This document shows, piece after piece, positions 46,536 to 55,868 of a stretch of DNA of 64,000 nt. The position numbers and the translations under genes were made by a program. Each line of letters begins with the position of its first letter. The first letter of the stretch is position 1. Origin of the DNA: Allopusillimonas sp048270225 (lineage in GTDB: Bacteria > Pseudomonadota > Gammaproteobacteria > Burkholderiales > Burkholderiaceae_B); contig JBLWTG010000009.1 of assembly GCA_048270225.1 (NCBI GenBank), forward strand, positions 96,614-160,613, in the 5' to 3' direction. Under the pieces are notes generated by a model. That model was given only the letters and a program-made list of their open reading frames with translations. It was not told the DNA's origin and made no database searches.

Positions 46536-49500
46536 CCACATTATCGAAAGCCTTCAGCTTGGTGGACATCACACACGCTCCATAGCGCTAGACCGTGATC
46601 TGCATGATGAATCGGCAATCAAGAATTACCTCTTAACACCCAATGCCATTGCCGCGCTAACCCAAATCGGTCAGGGTTTAGCCAATGGAAACGCGCAACG
46701 TGCCTGGAAGCTTGTCGGCCCATACGGCAGTGGAAAATCCGCGCTGGGAGTGATAGCAGCACAGTTATTCTCAGGACAAACGCAACACCCCGCAGCTTGG
46801 CAATTGCTTAGCAAAACAGTCCCAAAAACCGCAGCATTGTTTCAGGATGCGAACCGCTACCCTTTAGTGATTGTTGGCGCGCGTGTTTCGATCGGTGTCG
46901 CCTTGGCATCGGCGATTAACCATACGCTGCCCTCCTGGAAAAAAAATAAATTCACTACGGCCCTCAAAAAGCATCTAAATGAAGAGGCGGGCACCTACAA
47001 AGGCAAGCCGCTCAACGCTGTCGCTGGTGAGCTTGTCAATGATTTTGCACACGCGGCCCAAGTAGAAGGTTATCAAGGCACCATCCTGCTGATCGACGAA
47101 GTTGGAAAATTTGTTGAGCATGCTGCGCTGTATCCGGAATACGGTGACTTGATCGCGCTGCAGCAGATCGCTGAAAGCGCGTGTCGTGTCGACGATGACA
47201 AGCTCGTGGTCGTCACCATGCTGCATCAGCACTTTGCCAGTTACGCCGCAGGCGTTGGCCGAGCGCTAGGGGATGAGTGGCATAAAGTTGCGTCGCGGTT
47301 CGAAGAAATTCCATTTGACGAACCGATCGAACGCTATGCCCATTTCGCCAGCCACGCGCTCGGTGCTAAGCCTTCCGTGTTGCGTAACCTCTCCGTTAAG
47401 ACGCAAGCGCAGTCCGTCTACGACGCTGCGTTGCGATATGGAGTGTTACGCGCACCTTCGCTGATGGATCAACGGCTCTTTGAACGGGCAGAAAAGCTCT
47501 ACCCGCTTCATCCTCTCAGCATTGCAGCGCTCGCGGTAGTCTCGAAACGATATGGTCAAAGCGAACGCTCGTTTCACGCATTTTTGCGGGGTAACGAGCC
47601 TTTTGGTCTTCGCGATTTTGCTCAGCGCAATGAACTCGCGGGAACGCCATGGTATAGACTCTCAGATCTCTTTGATTACTTGGCAGACGGCTACGGCCTT
47701 CGTTTTAGAGACTTGAGCGCTGAACGCCGGTGGGCTTTTTCCCTCACTATGATTGACCGCCACTCCTCCGACACGCTCGGCGCACAGGTTCTAAAAACCG
47801 TAGCTGTGTTGGAGCTGGTGCAAGGCGGTCTGGGTTTACCCATCACAGTAGATCTGATCACTTTTTCTTTAGATAGCGCGCCACCTAAAACAATCCGCAC
47901 TGTTTTAGCTCGTTTAGTAGAACAAGGCCTGCTCATTCAACGCAAGAATAAGTCCGAGTTTGCATTTGCCGTATCTGATACGGTTAACATTGAAGCGCTT
48001 TATGAACGTGCAGCCCGGCACAACGAAGACGACCTCATGGTCAGAGGGATTTCCCAGGTTCTGGCGCGGCGCACTATCGTCGCGAACAAACACTATGACA
48101 CAACCGGAACTATCCGGACCATGCGTGTCGTAGTTGGCTCATCAGCAAGCTGGCCACAAATACCGCCCCATAAGCCGGACGATGCTCAGCCCGATGGCTG
48201 GCTTAAACTCGTTATTGTCTTGAAAGGTTCAGAAGCTGAGGCGCGCGCACTTGGCCAGCTCAAAAATGAAACGGAAACGTTCAGCCTCGGCGCCTGCCTA
48301 GCCTTGTCACCCAAAGGGAAAGCCGCCCTCGCAGAGTATTCGATTTGGCTACGAGTCCAGCACGAAATTACTCAGAAACACCTAGACCCATGGAGCAGTC
48401 AATACGTTGAAGGACGCCTGCACGATGCCCAAGAGTCCATCGAGCGCCTGGTGCTCTCGGAACTCCTACCACTTCCGGGACATGAGGGGCCTCAATACTG
48501 GTACAAAGGGCGAGCGGTTCCCAATAGTCAGCACATGAACACCAGCCAATTGGCTTCCTGGCTATTCGATACGGTCTACAGTGCCACACCACATATCGTC
48601 AATGAGCTAGTCAATAAAGACAAGCTGCCGTCAGCCATTGTTCTGGCGCGCCAGCGCATGTTCGACATCCTATTAAGCGCGGACCCAACACGTCAGATTT
48701 GTGCCTCTCATGAATATCCGCCTGAGCGCTTGATCCATTCAACATTGTTGCGTGATACCGGCATCTGGCAAGAGCAGGATGGCCACTGGACGCTCGCATC
48801 TCCGACTGCGTCGGCGAACATTGATATCACCGCACTTTGGCGTGTGATTTCCGACACACTAAGTGCCAACGAAGCGCCCACCTTTGCCGACGTACTACAA
48901 ACCCTGAGCGCGCCACCGCTTGGTGCAAGGGCCGGCCCGGCAGGTATCTGGGTCGTACTGTATTTATTGATTCATCGCAGCCGCTGCGCGATTTTTGAAC
49001 GCGGCACCCTCATCCTGGAGCTGACCGGGGAACACCTGCAGCGGCTGTACAAAAATCCGCAGATGTTTGAATTGCGCCAGTTAGCGCAGGCCAGCGATAG
49101 CCAAAAATTGCTGCATGACTATCGCCTAGCCCTTGGCGCTATAGGTGTAGTTTCAAATGGCGAAATCACCTACTTAGAGCTAGCAAGAAGCCTGTATCGT
49201 TGGCTCGGGCGGCTGTCTGACTTTACGATGCAAACGGGGCGTGTAAGCAAAGATGCAGCGCTGGTGCGCTCAGTGCTCAAAAAAGCACAGGACCCCATCA
49301 AGCTGTTAACAACGAGTTTGCCAGAAATCCATACGCAAACCAAAACGAAAAAGCCTTTTGTTGATTGGCTGTCAGCAGTCCTCTCGGATATTGGTGTGGC
49401 ACATCGCAATCTGCAAGACACCGTGTCAACCGAGTTGTGTCAAGCCTTTGAAATTGCCGGCACGTTGAACCACATGCGTAATCAGCTCCAGGCTGAATGT

Positions 49501-49983
49501 GCTGGGGCCGCGACCGACGTGGCCGAGGTTCGATTAAAAAGCTTTATTTTGCGCTGCACGGATCTTTCGCTGACCGATGAAAAATGGCTGGACTCAATCG
49601 CCAGTCTCGTGGTGCATCGCCCATTGGACTCCTGGACCGACGAAACCATCAGCACCTTCTCACAATCCGTAACCGAACTGTGCGGTCAATACAAACGATG
49701 GATGCGAGTCGTCACGCACCGAGGCAAAGCTCCGCGCGCGGCTGAACGCTTCGTTAGCCTGACTCTGACCATGCCAGGCGGTCAGGAATCGTCCGTATTT
49801 GTGACAACCACCGAGAAATCAAAAGCCGTGGCTCGAAGCGTCATGGACCTCATCACTGAAACCACCCAGGGCGATACACAGCTAGCTGCCGCTGCCCTGG
49901 CCCAAGCCCTGCAAGAACTTCAGATCCCGCAGTCAGACAGCTCATCAAAGGAAGAACCACATGGCCAACGAGAAACGCGTTAG
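46528..49983 (+). CDS. sspC: Large P-loop ATPase, SspC-like
   Basis: 1151 residues. Walker A GPYGSGKS (64-71) and Walker B ILLIDE (186-191), then a long mostly helical body with no second clear motif. It resembles the big ATPases of SspC and BrxC type. In the Ssp system SspC is the ATPase working with SspB and SspD for PT modification. It overlaps the upstream gene by 8 bases and the downstream one by 23. No PglZ or BrxL gene is present, which argues against a BREX type 4 reading. Confidence 0.82.
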   Translation: MPDHIIESLQLGGHHTRSIALDRDLHDESAIKNYLLTPNAIAALTQIGQGLANGNAQRAWKLVGPYGSGKSALGVIAAQLFSGQTQHPAAWQLLSKTVPKTAALFQDANRYPLVIVGARVSIGVALASAINHTLPSWKKNKFTTALKKHLNEEAGTYKGKPLNAVAGELVNDFAHAAQVEGYQGTILLIDEVGKFVEHAALYPEYGDLIALQQIAESACRVDDDKLVVVTMLHQHFASYAAGVGRALGDEWHKVASRFEEIPFDEPIERYAHFASHALGAKPSVLRNLSVKTQAQSVYDAALRYGVLRAPSLMDQRLFERAEKLYPLHPLSIAALAVVSKRYGQSERSFHAFLRGNEPFGLRDFAQRNELAGTPWYRLSDLFDYLADGYGLRFRDLSAERRWAFSLTMIDRHSSDTLGAQVLKTVAVLELVQGGLGLPITVDLITFSLDSAPPKTIRTVLARLVEQGLLIQRKNKSEFAFAVSDTVNIEALYERAARHNEDDLMVRGISQVLARRTIVANKHYDTTGTIRTMRVVVGSSASWPQIPPHKPDDAQPDGWLKLVIVLKGSEAEARALGQLKNETETFSLGACLALSPKGKAALAEYSIWLRVQHEITQKHLDPWSSQYVEGRLHDAQESIERLVLSELLPLPGHEGPQYWYKGRAVPNSQHMNTSQLASWLFDTVYSATPHIVNELVNKDKLPSAIVLARQRMFDILLSADPTRQICASHEYPPERLIHSTLLRDTGIWQEQDGHWTLASPTASANIDITALWRVISDTLSANEAPTFADVLQTLSAPPLGARAGPAGIWVVLYLLIHRSRCAIFERGTLILELTGEHLQRLYKNPQMFELRQLAQASDSQKLLHDYRLALGAIGVVSNGEITYLELARSLYRWLGRLSDFTMQTGRVSKDAALVRSVLKKAQDPIKLLTTSLPEIHTQTKTKKPFVDWLSAVLSDIGVAHRNLQDTVSTELCQAFEIAGTLNHMRNQLQAECAGAATDVAEVRLKSFILRCTDLSLTDEKWLDSIASLVVHRPLDSWTDETISTFSQSVTELCGQYKRWMRVVTHRGKAPRAAERFVSLTLTMPGGQESSVFVTTTEKSKAVARSVMDLITETTQGDTQLAAAALAQALQELQIPQSDSSSKEEPHGQRETR

Positions 49984-50788
49984 ACACATCCTTAGCCTTT
50001 CCGGGGGCAAGGACAGTGCAGCCTTAGCCATCTACCTGCGTGATCGGGTGCCTGATATGGAATACATCTTTAGCGACACGCGAAAGGAGCTTCCCGAAAC
50101 GTACGAGTACTTGGAGCGCATAGCCAGCTACTTAGGCAAGGAGGTGATACACCTGAATGCCGACGTGGGTTTCGATCACTGGTATGAAATGTACGGCGGC
50201 ATGATTCCGTCGAATCATCGTCGCTGGTGCACCCGAGCGCTTAAGCTAAAGCCCTTCGAACAACACTGCGGCGACGATGAGGTGATCAACTATGTCGGGC
50301 TTCGTGCCGATGAGGACCGTAGCGGCTATATCAGCCACAAACAAAATATCAAAGCCGTCTACCCCTTCAAAGAGGATGGATTGATACTGCGAGATATCGA
50401 AGAAATTCTACGCACTTCTGGCGTCGGCATGCCGCCATACACAAAGTGGGGTCGCACACGATCTGGTTGCTACTTTTGTTTTTATCAACAGAAAATTGAA
50501 TGGGTCCGTCTCAAAGAGACCCATCCCGATCTTTACGAGAAAGCCAAAGCCTATGAAGTACCTTATGAAAAAACAGGAAATTTCTTTACGTGGAGCCAAG
50601 GTGAAAGCCTGACCGAGCTTGAGCGTCCCGAACGGATGGAACAGATTAAGCGCGAGCATGTCATCCGTATCGAGCGCAAAGCGGCTCGCCGCGAAAATCT
50701 GACCTTGGCGGAAGTCTTCGCCTCATCCGAAGCGGCTGAAGAGCCTGATGACGACGATGATCAAGGGTGCTTGGTGTGCCAGCTCTAA
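49961..50788 (+). CDS. sspD: PAPS-reductase-like ATP pyrophosphatase, SspD/DndC-like
   Basis: 275 residues. PP-loop SGGKDS (14-19) for adenylation of DNA, and Cys residues expected for an Fe-S cluster: RRWCTR, SGCYFCFYQ, plus a C-terminal GCLVC. DndC/SspD activate the DNA phosphate so that sulfur can replace a non-bridging oxygen. Sulfur would come from a cysteine desulfurase (SspA/DndA); none is in the window, so the host IscS may serve. Overlaps the end of the ATPase gene by 23 bases. Confidence 0.86.
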   Translation: MANEKRVRHILSLSGGKDSAALAIYLRDRVPDMEYIFSDTRKELPETYEYLERIASYLGKEVIHLNADVGFDHWYEMYGGMIPSNHRRWCTRALKLKPFEQHCGDDEVINYVGLRADEDRSGYISHKQNIKAVYPFKEDGLILRDIEEILRTSGVGMPPYTKWGRTRSGCYFCFYQQKIEWVRLKETHPDLYEKAKAYEVPYEKTGNFFTWSQGESLTELERPERMEQIKREHVIRIERKAARRENLTLAEVFASSEAAEEPDDDDDQGCLVCQL

Positions 50789-51044
50789 ACGCTAAGCCCA
50801 GTGGATTTTTGCATGTTGGACTAGCCCTACACCAAAACACGTAAATTATCAGTTAAGTTGGCAGCGTTTGCGGCCAATCTATCAGTAGCATTTATTGACA
50901 TTGTGTATTAATTTTGTGACTATTGTCGTGGCAAACGCCACAGGCTTACGCGCGTCTCATGCTTGCTTGCTGGCTGGTGATTGATAGTTGGCGTCGCCGA
51001 CAGCCCCGCAAGCCACTTAGTGACGCTATAGGTGATCCGTCCAT
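50789..51044 (+). promoter_or_regulatory. Separate promoter region for the GHKL/receiver pair
   Basis: 256-base gap after sspD. TTGACA (50895-50900) followed 17 bases later by GACTAT is a plausible sigma-70-type promoter with a weak -10. A GTGGC-AAAC-GCCAC hairpin (50928-50941) lies just downstream. This suggests that the next two genes can be expressed apart from sspBCD. Confidence 0.45.
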
Positions 51045-53462
51045 ATGACAATTAATTTTAAGGCTCGCGTGCTTCTCGAACTCGGTGCAGAACTAATCAG
51101 CTCTGATGCTGTAGCGCTATACGAGCTCGTAAAAAATGGCATCGACGCAGGCTCATCAAAAATTGAAATTAATATTGAAGTTGTTCTACAGCCATCGGCG
51201 TATAGAAACTTAAACGCCCAACTTTACGCAGCCCAGAACACTGATTCCTGGATGCAAAGCGATTTTCTCCAACAAGTCACGGACCAGCTTGACCCAGAAG
51301 CTACGGAGGATCAAAAGGACCGCTTTTTAGTCTTGCTTGGGAAGCCAGAAAATCCAGATGAGGCACGACAAAAACTGGAGGAGGCCTTTCTACAGACTAA
51401 TTTTGTCCTGGTTCAAGATTGGGGCCATGGAATGACCCTATCCGAACTGCGTTCGTGCTATTTGACGATTGGCACTCCTACACGCCTTCATGAACGAACA
51501 CTACTAAGGAAAAAAGGTTCTGCTAAAACATCAGAGAATGGGCATATTCCTTTAGGAGAAAAGGGTATCGGCCGTTTAGCAGCGATGCGCATTGGACGTC
51601 ACATTGTTGTCAATACAGGGGTCCGAGGCGAGCGAGTATGGAACGAGTTAACGTTAGACTGGCGCCCTCTTTTTTCCGACCCAGACTTAGACGCCTCCGC
51701 ATTGGAGTTTGATCCGGTTTCTACACAACGCGCTAAAGGCATAAGAACCACAGGCACCACCATTATTATTCGTGATCTCCAATCCGATTGGACTGAGCAA
51801 CAAATTAGTGAACTAGGTCGAGCGGAGTTTGCCAAACTGCGTGATCCATTCCTGAATAATTACGCCAACCAATTTCTAAAAATAACTTGGCAAGGAACAG
51901 AGAAAACAGACATTCTGATTTTTCAGTCATCATTGTTAGATCATGCAGATGCTGAATGCGACATCCAATATCGGATCGGAAATGGTGATACCAAGGATTT
52001 GGACCAAGGTCCTCGTCTCAGCATAACAACAAACTATCGCACCTTCGGGAAAGCTCAATCAATCTCTCACGAAGGTGCACATCTGATTGATTGCGTCAGC
52101 TATGCCCCAACAGGAAAAAGGCGCCCAAAAGCAAACAGCGCATTGCCAGGGAGCGATGAGGTCATTGCGGCATTATCAACACTAGGAGATTTCGACGCGA
52201 AATTTCACTGGTTTAATCGTGGCAGATTCATGCGTGAAGAACGCGACCTGTGGGAATCTAAGCTCAAGAATTTTGTACGATCCTGGAGTGGTGGCTTGCT
52301 GGTTTATCGAGATGGGTACAGAGTTTATCCTTACGGCGCGCCGGCAGACGATTGGTTAGATCTAGATAGGAAGGCTTTATCCAGTGCTGCATACAAACTT
52401 AACCGCGCCCAGATCGTCGGGTATCTCAGAATTAGCTCAGCAGCAAATCCTCAGTTGCAAGATCAAACTAATCGCGAAGGTTTTCGTGACTGCCCAGAAA
52501 AGGAGGCATTAAGACGCTTACTTCGCCAAGCCATCATATCCGATTGCAAGACTTTTTTAGAGACAGTCGACAAGCAAAATCAACCAGCTGACGAAGAGAC
52601 CATTAATACGTTACAACGTCGCATAGACCTTAATCAAAGAACAGCTTCAAACACGTTGAAGCAAATGAAAGTACGTGTTCCGCAAGAAGCAGACACCATT
52701 AACAAGGTCATAGCGCAACTGCGCGACGTAGAAGATGCTTGGGATAGAGCCAAGCAAGCACTCGCAGCACATGAAGCTGAAATTGAACAATATATTCATC
52801 TGGCAGGGGTGGGCTTAATGGTCGAGCTTATCGCACATGAACTCGCTAGAACAACTCAATCAGCTTTAGAAGTCCTTGCCAAGAAAAATATAGCTAAAAA
52901 TCCAGCCCAGCTTACAACTCTAGAGGCACAATTAAAGACCCTTAGCAAGCGTATCCGCATTTTGGATGAGCTGAGCATTCCAGGGCGGCAGATTAGGGCT
53001 ATCCATGACTTAGGAGATTTAGTCAATCTAATAGCAGATTTATATCAATCAAAAGCGGATCGTCATGGGATAAAAATTATTATTGCAAATACGGGTAAGC
53101 GAAAACTCAAGCACCGAGTAGAACGAGGTCAAATATTACAAATCCTAGACAACCTTATAAACAATTCCATGTATTGGCTCGCACGCCGTATTAGTAGAAG
53201 CGATCAACCCACCATAACAATTGAAATAGATGCGGACGAGCGACAAATTAAAATTTCAGACAATGGCCCCGGCGTTCCTACTAGTACAGGCAATAAGGTT
53301 TTTGAGCCCTTTTATACAACAAAATCAAGCGGAGACGGCCGAGGGCTTGGACTTTATATTGCTAAACGCCTAGCTGAAGAAAATTCCGCCTCATTATCTC
53401 TGATCGAGGCAACAGAACGTCATCACCAGGGTTTTTTACTCTGCTTTAAGGTAAATGACTAA
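51045..53462 (+). CDS. Protein with two GHKL ATPase modules (MORC-like + kinase-like)
   Basis: 805 residues with two ATP-binding folds. N-terminal Hsp90/MutL-like module: E27/N31 in ALYELVKNGIDAG, DWGHGM (D125) and GEKGIGR (171-177). After a middle region and a helical stretch (about 520-590), a histidine-kinase-like half follows: H598 in LIAHELARTT, N box DNLINNS (702-708), DNGPGVP (D739) and GRGLGLYIAKRL (from 765). It may phosphorylate or gate its overlapping partner. No membrane segments. Likely part of a sensing/effector unit next to the PT genes; the precise function is unknown. Confidence 0.8.
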   Translation: MTINFKARVLLELGAELISSDAVALYELVKNGIDAGSSKIEINIEVVLQPSAYRNLNAQLYAAQNTDSWMQSDFLQQVTDQLDPEATEDQKDRFLVLLGKPENPDEARQKLEEAFLQTNFVLVQDWGHGMTLSELRSCYLTIGTPTRLHERTLLRKKGSAKTSENGHIPLGEKGIGRLAAMRIGRHIVVNTGVRGERVWNELTLDWRPLFSDPDLDASALEFDPVSTQRAKGIRTTGTTIIIRDLQSDWTEQQISELGRAEFAKLRDPFLNNYANQFLKITWQGTEKTDILIFQSSLLDHADAECDIQYRIGNGDTKDLDQGPRLSITTNYRTFGKAQSISHEGAHLIDCVSYAPTGKRRPKANSALPGSDEVIAALSTLGDFDAKFHWFNRGRFMREERDLWESKLKNFVRSWSGGLLVYRDGYRVYPYGAPADDWLDLDRKALSSAAYKLNRAQIVGYLRISSAANPQLQDQTNREGFRDCPEKEALRRLLRQAIISDCKTFLETVDKQNQPADEETINTLQRRIDLNQRTASNTLKQMKVRVPQEADTINKVIAQLRDVEDAWDRAKQALAAHEAEIEQYIHLAGVGLMVELIAHELARTTQSALEVLAKKNIAKNPAQLTTLEAQLKTLSKRIRILDELSIPGRQIRAIHDLGDLVNLIADLYQSKADRHGIKIIIANTGKRKLKHRVERGQILQILDNLINNSMYWLARRISRSDQPTITIEIDADERQIKISDNGPGVPTSTGNKVFEPFYTTKSSGDGRGLGLYIAKRLAEENSASLSLIEATERHHQGFLLCFKVND

Positions 53463-55390
53463 TGGAACTAGTAGATCTCTTAACATCTGAGAACGAAGGC
53501 GGTATTGTTGTCGTTGATGACTATTACTCCCAGCCAGAATTAAACAGTGTTGATGCGGAAGCCCTAACAAACCTTTATCGTCTTATTGATACCAAGATCA
53601 CATATCGAAAGTGCCTATGCAAACTCCTTTCGTTGCCCACAACCGCGAATCCAGATGAAATATTACGGCATATAGAGCCTAACATTGAAGCTCTTTGGCA
53701 GGCATATGAAACTGATGCTTTAGCTCGAAAAAGTTTAGAACCGCTATTTGAAGACATAGAAACACAACGCAGCGGAAATCGACCTGCCTTAGATGCTATT
53801 ACTAAATTTTGTAAAGATAAACTCAAGATATCCCCTTCTACTTTCGGCTGTCTAGATGAGGCAGCTGATGCATTAAGCAACTGTATAGTTGCTTTTGTTG
53901 ATTTCAGATTAAAGAAAAACCGATCGACTGAAGATGCAATTGCGGATCACGAAAAGGCAAGAGATAGCTACCTTACCCGGCGAAACTTTAATGGGAAGCG
54001 ACCACCCAAGCTAGTTTATTTAATTTCATCCAGCCTGCCTTCTTCCGACAACCTTCAAGCATTTCGTACAGCCACTGGGATTCGAACTGCCTTTTTTCAT
54101 CCTATACGAAAGAGCGACCTGTCGGTTTCCATGTTAGAGGAGCAGTTTGAGCGATGGAAAAAAAGGTACTCTGCAGCAACAAACTTGGACGAGTATCTAA
54201 CAACAATGACTACTGCAGTAAAGGAGTCATCAGACAAACTATTGGAACAGCTTGATCAAGTTGAACTGCACGACCTAGCAATTTTAAATATCTTTAAATT
54301 AGCAGCTGAACGTGAATCTCTTCAAAGTTATCTCACATGGCTGCTATCCGAAGCTCTCGCCTCTAAACTAAGAACCTCTCCAGCGCTGCAGAGGGAGCTA
54401 TTGCCAGTCAACACTCACCTCCCTCCTCTTGACGGAAAGCTAAAGCTAGGTAGCTTGCTCTTTGAGATTTTCTCTCAAATAGCGATATCTCCTGCTAGCC
54501 TCAATACCAGCATCCCGTCATTTGGAGACATCTACGTGAGTAAAAAGGCTCCAAAGCAAACGCAAACAAATAACGAAACCACAACGAACTCAAGAGATAT
54601 TCATCTAGTCATTACGCCGGCCTGTGATCTACTGCGTTGTGACGATAGTTTTAATGCATTATGCGTTGAAGGTATAGAAACCGTAGCAAAGCCGAATATG
54701 GAAGAGCTACTTAAAGAAGGCATTCTTTTCGGTAATGGAAGCCATGTAATTCAATATGGAGAAGGAGCGAAGAAAAGTTACGCTTATATTCGATGGAATA
54801 AGAAAGGTCTAAGAACCATCTCCGTGAAAGATTTATCCTCGACGCGAAAATATTCCAAAATAGCACGTCTTTCTGAGTTATTCGCCCAGGAAATAAAAGA
54901 GCAAGTCTTGTCTGATGTATCGCGAATCGGGCTTCCGATATACCCGACCTTCTCCGTTTCCGCAAGGATACTAGTAAGGTGTAAGTTTGGAAACATGTCA
55001 CATGAATGCGATCTTTCTGCCGAGGATTTTGAAGGTGCGATGGTGACCAAAGGAAAAATTGAATCTACGAGTCAAGAGATTTATGTCATCGGTTTCGCCG
55101 AACAGTTCGCAACCTGGATGCGAACCGAATTCATCCCTCAAGCCAAGGGAAAGTTTAATGGTGGCAAAATTCCCAATGAATTTTCGAATATAGAAGAATT
55201 TTTTAACGACTGGAGTAACTATAATGTAGAGTTAGTAAAAAACAAGCAAAAATCGGAGTGTGGCGGGCCACTCGTATTTAAGTTTGTGGAACAAATTAAT
55301 GACGGAGAAGCTCCCAATAACAAAGTTGAAATAATAGTAGCTGCCGCCGAAGTAGCATCTGACTCCCAAGATTTCATTGCACCCAAGTGA
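53462..55390 (+). CDS. Receiver-like protein with a large insertion and novel C-terminus
   Basis: 642 residues. The N-terminal third looks like a response-regulator receiver split by about 80 extra residues: VVVDDYY (D19-D20), phospho-acceptor candidate D147 in FVDFRL, VYLISSS (S189-S191) and K217 in HPIRKSDL. The rest contains LVITPACDLLRCDD near residue 380-393, a Cys-containing motif of unknown role, and a basic C-terminal half; no DNA-binding domain is recognised. Its ATG is at the stop of the GHKL gene (one-base overlap). Together they look like a two-component-style pair used as effector. Confidence 0.72.
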   Translation: MELVDLLTSENEGGIVVVDDYYSQPELNSVDAEALTNLYRLIDTKITYRKCLCKLLSLPTTANPDEILRHIEPNIEALWQAYETDALARKSLEPLFEDIETQRSGNRPALDAITKFCKDKLKISPSTFGCLDEAADALSNCIVAFVDFRLKKNRSTEDAIADHEKARDSYLTRRNFNGKRPPKLVYLISSSLPSSDNLQAFRTATGIRTAFFHPIRKSDLSVSMLEEQFERWKKRYSAATNLDEYLTTMTTAVKESSDKLLEQLDQVELHDLAILNIFKLAAERESLQSYLTWLLSEALASKLRTSPALQRELLPVNTHLPPLDGKLKLGSLLFEIFSQIAISPASLNTSIPSFGDIYVSKKAPKQTQTNNETTTNSRDIHLVITPACDLLRCDDSFNALCVEGIETVAKPNMEELLKEGILFGNGSHVIQYGEGAKKSYAYIRWNKKGLRTISVKDLSSTRKYSKIARLSELFAQEIKEQVLSDVSRIGLPIYPTFSVSARILVRCKFGNMSHECDLSAEDFEGAMVTKGKIESTSQEIYVIGFAEQFATWMRTEFIPQAKGKFNGGKIPNEFSNIEEFFNDWSNYNVELVKNKQKSECGGPLVFKFVEQINDGEAPNNKVEIIVAAAEVASDSQDFIAPK

Positions 55391-55868
55391 GGCACATCAA
55401 CTTGTCAACAGACCGACATAATGGTCCAGCAGTTTCTGCTCAGTTCATAAAGGCAACGAGCGGCATAATTCTCGAGCCGTGACTTCAAATCGATGGTGAT
55501 TTCAGATCATGCCGACTTGGTGCGCCGCTCGAATATTGACTTGATCAATTGATGTATCTCGGCCTACATGAACACCACTATTTGAAAAATTGCCGCAAAT
55601 ACGTCGTTTATGCGCAACGATTACTCCATGTGTTCCCAAAGGTGTACCCCTAAAAACAAGGACCCCCAAAAAACCTCATGAACACTGCCTTTGCGGCCAT
55701 CGTGTGATTCCGGCCCCGGGCACCAGTCTAAAAATCCTAATAAAAACAAGCATTTAGAGTGGCTTCAGTTCTTACCCCAAAGCCGGGGGATTTTCAGAAT
55801 TTGCGACTCAGGTACAGTTTCGGTACAGTGGTGAAGCGCCGAGTGTACTTTTCGGGACTTTGACTCGC
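55391..55868. other. Region before the integrase gene, with GGTACAGT repeats
   Basis: About 480 bases without genes. A direct repeat GGTACAGT-TTC-GGTACAGT (55811-55829) lies about 40 bases before the integrase start; it may be an integrase or regulator binding site or part of an attachment site. No tRNA gene was found here. Confidence 0.5.

Noticed and set aside
45624..50788. BREX type 4 as the identity of the DUF4007/ATPase/PAPS-reductase genes
   Set aside because: BREX type 4 also needs PglZ and BrxL, neither of which is present; the trio alone fits Ssp better.
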